Shown here piece after piece: positions 60,393 through 64,000 of a stretch of 64,000 nucleotides of DNA. The notes below the pieces were generated by a model, which saw nothing but the letters and a program-made list of their open reading frames with translations, had not been told where the DNA came from and made no database searches. A program made the position numbers and the translations under genes. Position 1 is the stretch's first letter. Each line of letters starts with the position of its first letter. The stretch is from Chthoniobacterales bacterium. Its GTDB lineage: Bacteria; Verrucomicrobiota; Verrucomicrobiia; Chthoniobacterales; UBA10450. Location: NCBI GenBank assembly GCA_013821455.1, contig JACDGS010000005.1:1-64000 (forward strand), given 5' to 3'.

Positions 60393-61898
60393 TTAGGAGG
60401 ACACGCGCGCGGCGGCCGTTTTGTGAGAAGCACCGTGGCCTTTCCGGCCCTCGTTTTCGTGGATGAATTTGCGCGTGGCGGCCGGCAGCTCGTTCCAAAT
60501 CCGAGCTGCGATCAGGCTACCGATTAAGGCGAAGGGCATGAGGAATACTGGCCACCATTGCCAGCTATGATGAGTCACTAAGTAACCGACACCGAGTGAC
60601 TGAATGCCGCTCCCGAGATAGACGCAACCATCGACAATCCCAGAAGAAGTCGCACTCGCTTTGCGTCCGCCGAAATCCGCCGCGGCCGTCCCGGACATGA
60701 GTGAGTGGACGCCCGTAACAGCCGCTACGATAAGAAGCGCGGCGACGCCGACGAGGAATGGCTCTTTGAAGAGGAACGCGGCCATGACTCCGGCAAGCCC
60801 TAGCATGATTCCGCAGAAGATCGCCGCCGGAGGCCCGCGCCGGGATTGAAAGAGCTTATCCGAGATAAGTCCGCCGGCGAAGCCACCAACTATGCCAAAA
60901 AGACAAAGGAGTAGTCCCCAGTTAGCAACGATTCCTTCCGCGCCGGCTTGCTTAATCTCATGACCGAAGATGGTATACCATTGCATAATGCCATTACGGA
61001 GGACTCCCGCAGTGAGCTCGATGCCGGCAAACATGAGCATGAGTGGGTTAAGGAAAACCTTCTTTAGTAAGTCGAGGGCCGAGTAACTCTCGTCCATATG
61101 TCCGGCGGAAGCGTCGTGCGTTTCGAGATAGGGAAAGCCGGCTTCTTCGGGGGTGTCTTTGATCAGGAAGATATCGATAAGTGCCCAGGTAGTGAGTATC
61201 GCTGCGGGGACAAAGAAGACTGCCCAGGTCGCGTCGCTAGTCGCGCCATCAGGCACAAAAACCCTTCGAAGTAGAGGCGTCGCCCAAGAGTCGTTAGCAG
61301 GCGCGGAAGCTTTGGTCAGGTTCACGATGGCCTGCCCCCAATCGAAGGCGAAATAAACACCGAAAGAAATGAGAGTGCCGAAAATCGCCCCAAAGATGCC
61401 GCGTTCCCGGACGTGAAACCAGTTAGCCTTGACCTTGATAATAGAAACCGCGCCATAACTCTGGAAGTACATGTTAAGCGCATAGATCACCGAGAAAATG
61501 CCGACGAGTCGCATATGCAGGCGACCACTTAGGACCAGCCAGGTGATAACTCCGAGAGCACAGTTAGCCGCGGCGGCGCCGAGCGCGGCGATAAGGATGC
61601 CGCTTTTGCCGCCTATCTTATCGACGAGCGGGCCATTAATCAGGAAGGAGAAGGCATAGGTGAGCGTGCCGGCGGCGAAGATGATCCCAAACTCTTCATT
61701 GGAAATGCCGCTGCCGAGCGCGGTCTTGGCGACGGTAAGATTATAGCGTCCCATGTAGAGGAATGAGTAAGTCATTCCCAAGGGAAACCAGTTAATGAAG
61801 CGGCGAGTAAGGAACCAAGAGCTATGCCCGAGCGGGTTGTTGTAGAAGTAGGCTCCGATGACCAGCGCGAGGCAGAGTAGGACGATGATGAGAGACAT
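60393..61898 (-). CDS. Organophosphate:phosphate antiporter family MFS (GlpT/UhpT-like)
   Basis: A 501-residue protein with 12 helices. The OPA-type blocks are visible: TRRFINWFPLGMTYSFLYMGRYNLTVAK at the first helix (basic residue conserved for phosphate binding), GPLVDKIGGKSG in the loop after helix 2, and late DFGGRKASATSSGIVDGCVYLGSG. It should exchange a phosphorylated substrate such as glycerol-3-phosphate or hexose phosphate for Pi; which one is not clear. Only the region to its left is close (65 bp from DUF427). Confidence 0.88.
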   Translation of the reverse strand: MSLIIVLLCLALVIGAYFYNNPLGHSSWFLTRRFINWFPLGMTYSFLYMGRYNLTVAKTALGSGISNEEFGIIFAAGTLTYAFSFLINGPLVDKIGGKSGILIAALGAAAANCALGVITWLVLSGRLHMRLVGIFSVIYALNMYFQSYGAVSIIKVKANWFHVRERGIFGAIFGTLISFGVYFAFDWGQAIVNLTKASAPANDSWATPLLRRVFVPDGATSDATWAVFFVPAAILTTWALIDIFLIKDTPEEAGFPYLETHDASAGHMDESYSALDLLKKVFLNPLMLMFAGIELTAGVLRNGIMQWYTIFGHEIKQAGAEGIVANWGLLLCLFGIVGGFAGGLISDKLFQSRRGPPAAIFCGIMLGLAGVMAAFLFKEPFLVGVAALLIVAAVTGVHSLMSGTAAADFGGRKASATSSGIVDGCVYLGSGIQSLGVGYLVTHHSWQWWPVFLMPFALIGSLIAARIWNELPAATRKFIHENEGRKGHGASHKTAAARVSS

Positions 61899-62218
61899 GG
61901 AGAATCGTGCTAGCTACGCGATACTTGTATTGCGCGGGCAGCGTCGGGTCGCATAACTCTTTTCACGGCCTCATCCCATGACGTGAATGCGATAAGGCGT
62001 CACGTTATTTTTAGCGCACCCACTGAAGCGCTAACCCGTATGTCATCCCGGGCGGAGTGAAGCGGAGTCGAGGGATCCGGTGGGACAACCGGAAACCCCG
62101 CGGGATCCTTCGGCTTCGCTCGGGATGACGAGCTGTAGGAGCGAAGGGGGAGCGCCTAACTCTCGCTTACCGGACGAGCCCATGCGCCCGTCCGCGCCTG
62201 CCTAACGAAAAGCCAAAG
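61899..62218. other. Intergenic region with a REP-like repeat
   Basis: The 320 bp between the antiporter start and the glutaredoxin stop hold no gene. 61899-62041 is the antiporter promoter region, without a recognisable operator beyond TGACGTG ... GCGTCACG. 62042-62129 is a GTCATCCC...GGGATGAC repeat. One copy and one near-copy of the 9-bp word follow at 62.15-62.21 kb. Confidence 0.6.
62042..62129. repeat. REP-like palindromic repeat
   Basis: GTCATCCCGGGCGGAGTGAA and CTTCGGCTTCGCTCGGGATGAC are the arms; an inner pair GATCCGGTGGGACAACCGG and GCGGGATCC extends the hairpin. The shortest complete copy in the window. Confidence 0.8.
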
Positions 62219-62554
62219 CTAGAACTTCAACTTCACCGGCTCGCCGTGCATTTCATTTGCGCAGGGCGCGTTGATGGGCACTCCGGCATCGGCATCGCTC
62301 GGCTCAGTCAGCTTCTTATCGATCAGGTAACGCTCGACGTCCTCACCACTCACATCGGCCAGCATCTCTCCGTCAATCTCGACGCAGGGCGAAAGCGGTT
62401 GACCGCTCTTGCTTTCCATCTCCCAGCGAAAGGCCGGGTTCTGAATGATGTCCTTTTCCGTGAAGGCAAGATTGTATTTCGCGAGCACGGCGCGCACGCC
62501 GCCGCTCCAGCCGCAATGAGTTTTGAGATAGGCGGTGATTTGTGGCTTTTCCAT
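62219..62554 (-). CDS. Glutaredoxin-like protein with CGWS site
   Basis: A 111-residue thioredoxin-fold protein: ITAYLKTHCGWSGGVRAVLAKY, a mid-strand with cis-Pro-like LSPCVEIDGEML and a C-terminal helix EDVERYLIDKK. The active site is Cys-Gly-Trp-Ser in place of CPYC (dithiol) or CGFS (monothiol). So it could act as a monothiol enzyme or bind Fe-S or glutathione. Further Cys residues in SPCVEID and NAPCANE. Lies downstream of the TraB-like gene on the same strand (51-bp gap). Confidence 0.85.
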   Translation of the reverse strand: MEKPQITAYLKTHCGWSGGVRAVLAKYNLAFTEKDIIQNPAFRWEMESKSGQPLSPCVEIDGEMLADVSGEDVERYLIDKKLTEPSDADAGVPINAPCANEMHGEPVKLKF

Positions 62555-62605
62555 GCCGGCAAATTAGCACCGGCAAAAATTTCAGCCACCAGTTTCAGCA
62601 GCGGG

Positions 62606-63478
62606 TCAGAGTTGAGTGATCGCGTAACCGCGGGCGCGCAGGAGAGCGAGCACGCCGTTCGGCCCGCCCATGTGCCCGGCGCCGACGACCACGAAACAGG
62701 TGTGGCCGCTCTGCAGATCGCGCTCGATTCTCGGAATCCAATTGCGAGTGCGCGCGTCCAGCACCCGATCCTCGAACGCCGGGAAAATCGACAACTCTTT
62801 GTGCGCATCACGCGCGATGGTTTCGACATCGCCGCGGCGCCAGGCGGCGAGCAGGGGCGACGGTGCGGAGGGATCCTGCGCGCCGGGAACCAGCGAAATG
62901 AGGACCAGCACCTCGCCCTGATGATCGCTCAGTCCGGAAAAAACTTCGAGATGTTCCCGGGGCGATTCCAAGCCGGACATCGGTTTGTGATTCGCCCGCG
63001 CCCGGCGTTCGAGATAACTCTCCACGCCGAGATCCGACGAGAGACCATGCAACGCCGGATCCTCGAGAAGCAACGCGATGAACCACGGCCGGTAAACGGC
63101 GAACTTGCTTTCCGGCACTCTGAAGACCGCAAAGAGCCGTCGCAAATAATCGTAAGTCCGCGGGTCCACGTGATTTTTCAGGCTGTCGCCGCGCGGATAA
63201 TGCGCCTCTTTCTCGACGCGCTGCGCGAAGGCCTTCAAGCCCGCGAGATCGACCTCGAAAACCAACCGGTCCGAAGCCTCGAACGCGAGGTTGTAGGCGG
63301 CGGGCAACGGGTAATCGATTCCGCGAAGCGCGTGCACGGAGCCGCCGAGATAGAGGATGTGATTGTTAGGCGAGGTGACTTTCCAGACGCAGGCGTGATT
63401 CTCCGCCGCCCCCGCCGAGGCGAGATTCAGACTAACGAAGGCTGCGCCGAGAATGAGAACCTGCCGCCGGGAAAACAT
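62606..63478 (-). CDS. TraB/GumN-family exported protein
   Basis: A 290-residue protein with a signal peptide (MFSRRQVLILGAAFVSLNLASAGA). Family features: ILYLGGSVHALR (a GxxH motif) near the N-terminus, DRLVFEVDL, a mid-part KPMSGLESPREHLEVF, and the C-terminal VVVGAGHMGGPNGVLALL with the GxGH motif. These conserved His and Glu residues are thought to form a metalloprotease-like site of the Tiki/TraB group. Role in this organism unknown. Confidence 0.85.
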   Translation of the reverse strand: MFSRRQVLILGAAFVSLNLASAGAAENHACVWKVTSPNNHILYLGGSVHALRGIDYPLPAAYNLAFEASDRLVFEVDLAGLKAFAQRVEKEAHYPRGDSLKNHVDPRTYDYLRRLFAVFRVPESKFAVYRPWFIALLLEDPALHGLSSDLGVESYLERRARANHKPMSGLESPREHLEVFSGLSDHQGEVLVLISLVPGAQDPSAPSPLLAAWRRGDVETIARDAHKELSIFPAFEDRVLDARTRNWIPRIERDLQSGHTCFVVVGAGHMGGPNGVLALLRARGYAITQL

Positions 63479-63569
63479 CGGCTCGCTCTAGCAGCGGCCC
63501 GGGCCGCTGACAAGCTTGGGCGCAGATTCCGCTCGCAGAATTTTCGCGAAACGTGTAAAGCGTGCGCCG

Positions 63570-64000
63570 ATGAAAATTCTCTGCCGCGCGCTCGGTTTCG
63601 GGTTGCTCTTTTTCGCCGGCGTCGCCCGCCTCGCCGCGCAGGAGCCGTCGATCGACAGCCTGCTCAAGAAGTTGCCGCCGCCCGAGAAGTTGATAAAAAA
63701 TCCTGCCCAGAGCGCGCTACAGCAGGAAGACCCGGCCTTCCAAAGCCCGACGGGGAAAAACCTCATGGAGGCCATAAAGCGGAAAGATTACCGAGGAGCG
63801 ATCGGTGCGTCCCATCACCTCACGCTCCTGTATCCCAAGAGCGCTTCCGTCCTCTCGGTCGATGCCGCCCTGCTCACGGTGACCCGGCAGATGAGCCTCG
63901 CGCAGAAGGAGCTCGAGCGCGCCGTCGTCCTGCAACCAAAATTCGGCTACGCCTGGTTCCTTCTTGGGGCAGTGCAAGCTGCGCAACAACAGGTCCCGGC
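63570..64000 (+). CDS. Exported TPR-like protein, truncated by the window end
   Basis: An open frame from ATG at 63570 to the last base, at least 143 residues: signal peptide MKILCRALGFGLLFFAGVARLAA, a short linker (SLLKKLPPPEKLIKNP), then two TPR-like helical pairs (LMEAIKRKDYRGAIGASHHL, VLQPKFGYAWFLLGAVQAA). Divergent from the TraB-like gene. Only the N-terminal part can be described. Confidence 0.8.
   Translation, partial: MKILCRALGFGLLFFAGVARLAAQEPSIDSLLKKLPPPEKLIKNPAQSALQQEDPAFQSPTGKNLMEAIKRKDYRGAIGASHHLTLLYPKSASVLSVDAALLTVTRQMSLAQKELERAVVLQPKFGYAWFLLGAVQAAQQQVP

Larger units (their letters stand above)
1..64000. repeat. Dispersed 9-bp word GCCTAACGA / TCGTTAGGC
   Basis: I count by eye about 53 exact copies reading GCCTAACGA and about 36 reading TCGTTAGGC on the + strand, plus some 25 copies with one mismatch (ends -AACAA, -AACGG, TCGTTAGGG, TCGTTAGGT). 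Chance predicts about 0.5 copies in 64 kb on both strands. Forward copies lie near 2.3, 3.4, 4.1, 4.3, 5.9, 6.1, 13.2, 13.5, 14.2, 14.6, 15.7, 15.9, 16.8 (two), 18.1, 18.8, 19.1 (two), 19.2, 20.3, 21.9, 22.0, 22.8, 25.3, 26.1, 26.6, 27.9, 28.1, 29.3, 34.1, 36.6, 36.7, 36.8, 40.5, 41.1, 41.4, 41.7, 42.4 (two), 43.4, 44.6 (two), 44.7, 45.3, 45.9, 48.2, 48.5, 49.0, 50.3, 52.7, 52.8, 53.5 and 62.2 kb. Reverse copies lie near 1.0, 1.2, 1.95, 3.7, 4.3, 5.3, 5.4, 6.7, 6.8, 6.9, 10.0, 10.4, 11.5, 20.4, 21.55, 21.57, 23.5, 24.8, 26.1, the mobile element (12 copies), 47.3, 49.2, 50.6, 51.2, 53.4 and 59.6 kb. The function is unknown; a DNA uptake sequence is one hypothesis. Confidence 0.95.

Noticed and set aside
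1-64000. Treating the 9-bp word as Chi or KOPS
   Set aside because: Both orientations are common with no visible switch point, and the word is not G-rich or strand-biased; a full genome is needed to exclude it finally.

Overview
The window is a GC-rich bacterial chromosome segment. LptE, an AsmA-like protein, OmpA, an LPS-type envelope, tight ATGA-overlapping operons and many dispersed intergenic palindromes fit a Gram-negative soil bacterium. I suspect Verrucomicrobiota (Chthoniobacterales-like), but that is inference from gene content; there is no 16S or other marker here.

Layout. 0-4.2 kb: sodC, an HMA-like protein, a three-gene run (sterol-desaturase-like enzyme, hypothetical, HTTM membrane protein) and a LysR regulator; the HTTM and LysR genes are each broken by one frameshift. 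4.3-12.8 kb: 2-oxoglutarate dehydrogenase E2 and E3, ATP-grasp, Fic, esterase, accA, LysM and zinc-ribbon proteins. 12.8-23.5 kb: DUF420, AsmA-like, endonuclease IV, DUF4870, murA-prmC-acyltransferase, rpmE-prfA, an AMP ligase and a tiny lipoprotein. 23.6-28.1 kb: a double-receiver/DUF4388 regulator and a galactose-oxidase-like copper radical oxidase. 28.16-44.41 kb: a Mu-like transposable element of 16.2 kb with TGT...ACA ends, ending 18 bp from a tRNA-Leu gene. 44.5-49.5 kb: TPR, LptE and BamD-like envelope genes, DUF72 and a cysteine-desulfurase-like enzyme. 49.7-55.1 kb: a five-gene signalling operon (coiled coil, BON/OmpA membrane protein, Ras-like GTPase, histidine kinase without its histidine, receiver/metallo-beta-lactamase protein). 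55.2-62 kb: transporters, an oxidoreductase and a GntR/ABC operon with a clear palindromic operator. 62-64 kb: glutaredoxin-like, TraB/GumN-like and a TPR protein that runs off the end.

The strongest unexplained signal is a 9-mer, GCCTAACGA (reverse TCGTTAGGC). By eye it occurs about 90 times exactly, in both orientations, in genes and between them, inside the mobile element as well as outside, about 200 times more often than chance. It supplies stop codons for about ten genes, makes hairpins at gene ends where two copies face each other, and imprints Pro-Asn-Asp/Glu, Ser-Leu-Gly, Val-Arg and Leu-Thr on proteins. It looks like a DNA-uptake-type or other genome-wide recognition word. It is almost absent from about 53.5 to 62.1 kb, where base composition also changes.

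The mobile element mixes Mu-type early genes (transposase, ATPase) with virion genes (tape measure, gpG-like, gpI-like protease, gpF-like) in one leftward operon plus a rightward arm. I see no portal, terminase, capsid or sheath. This is either a decayed phage or a compact, unusual element.
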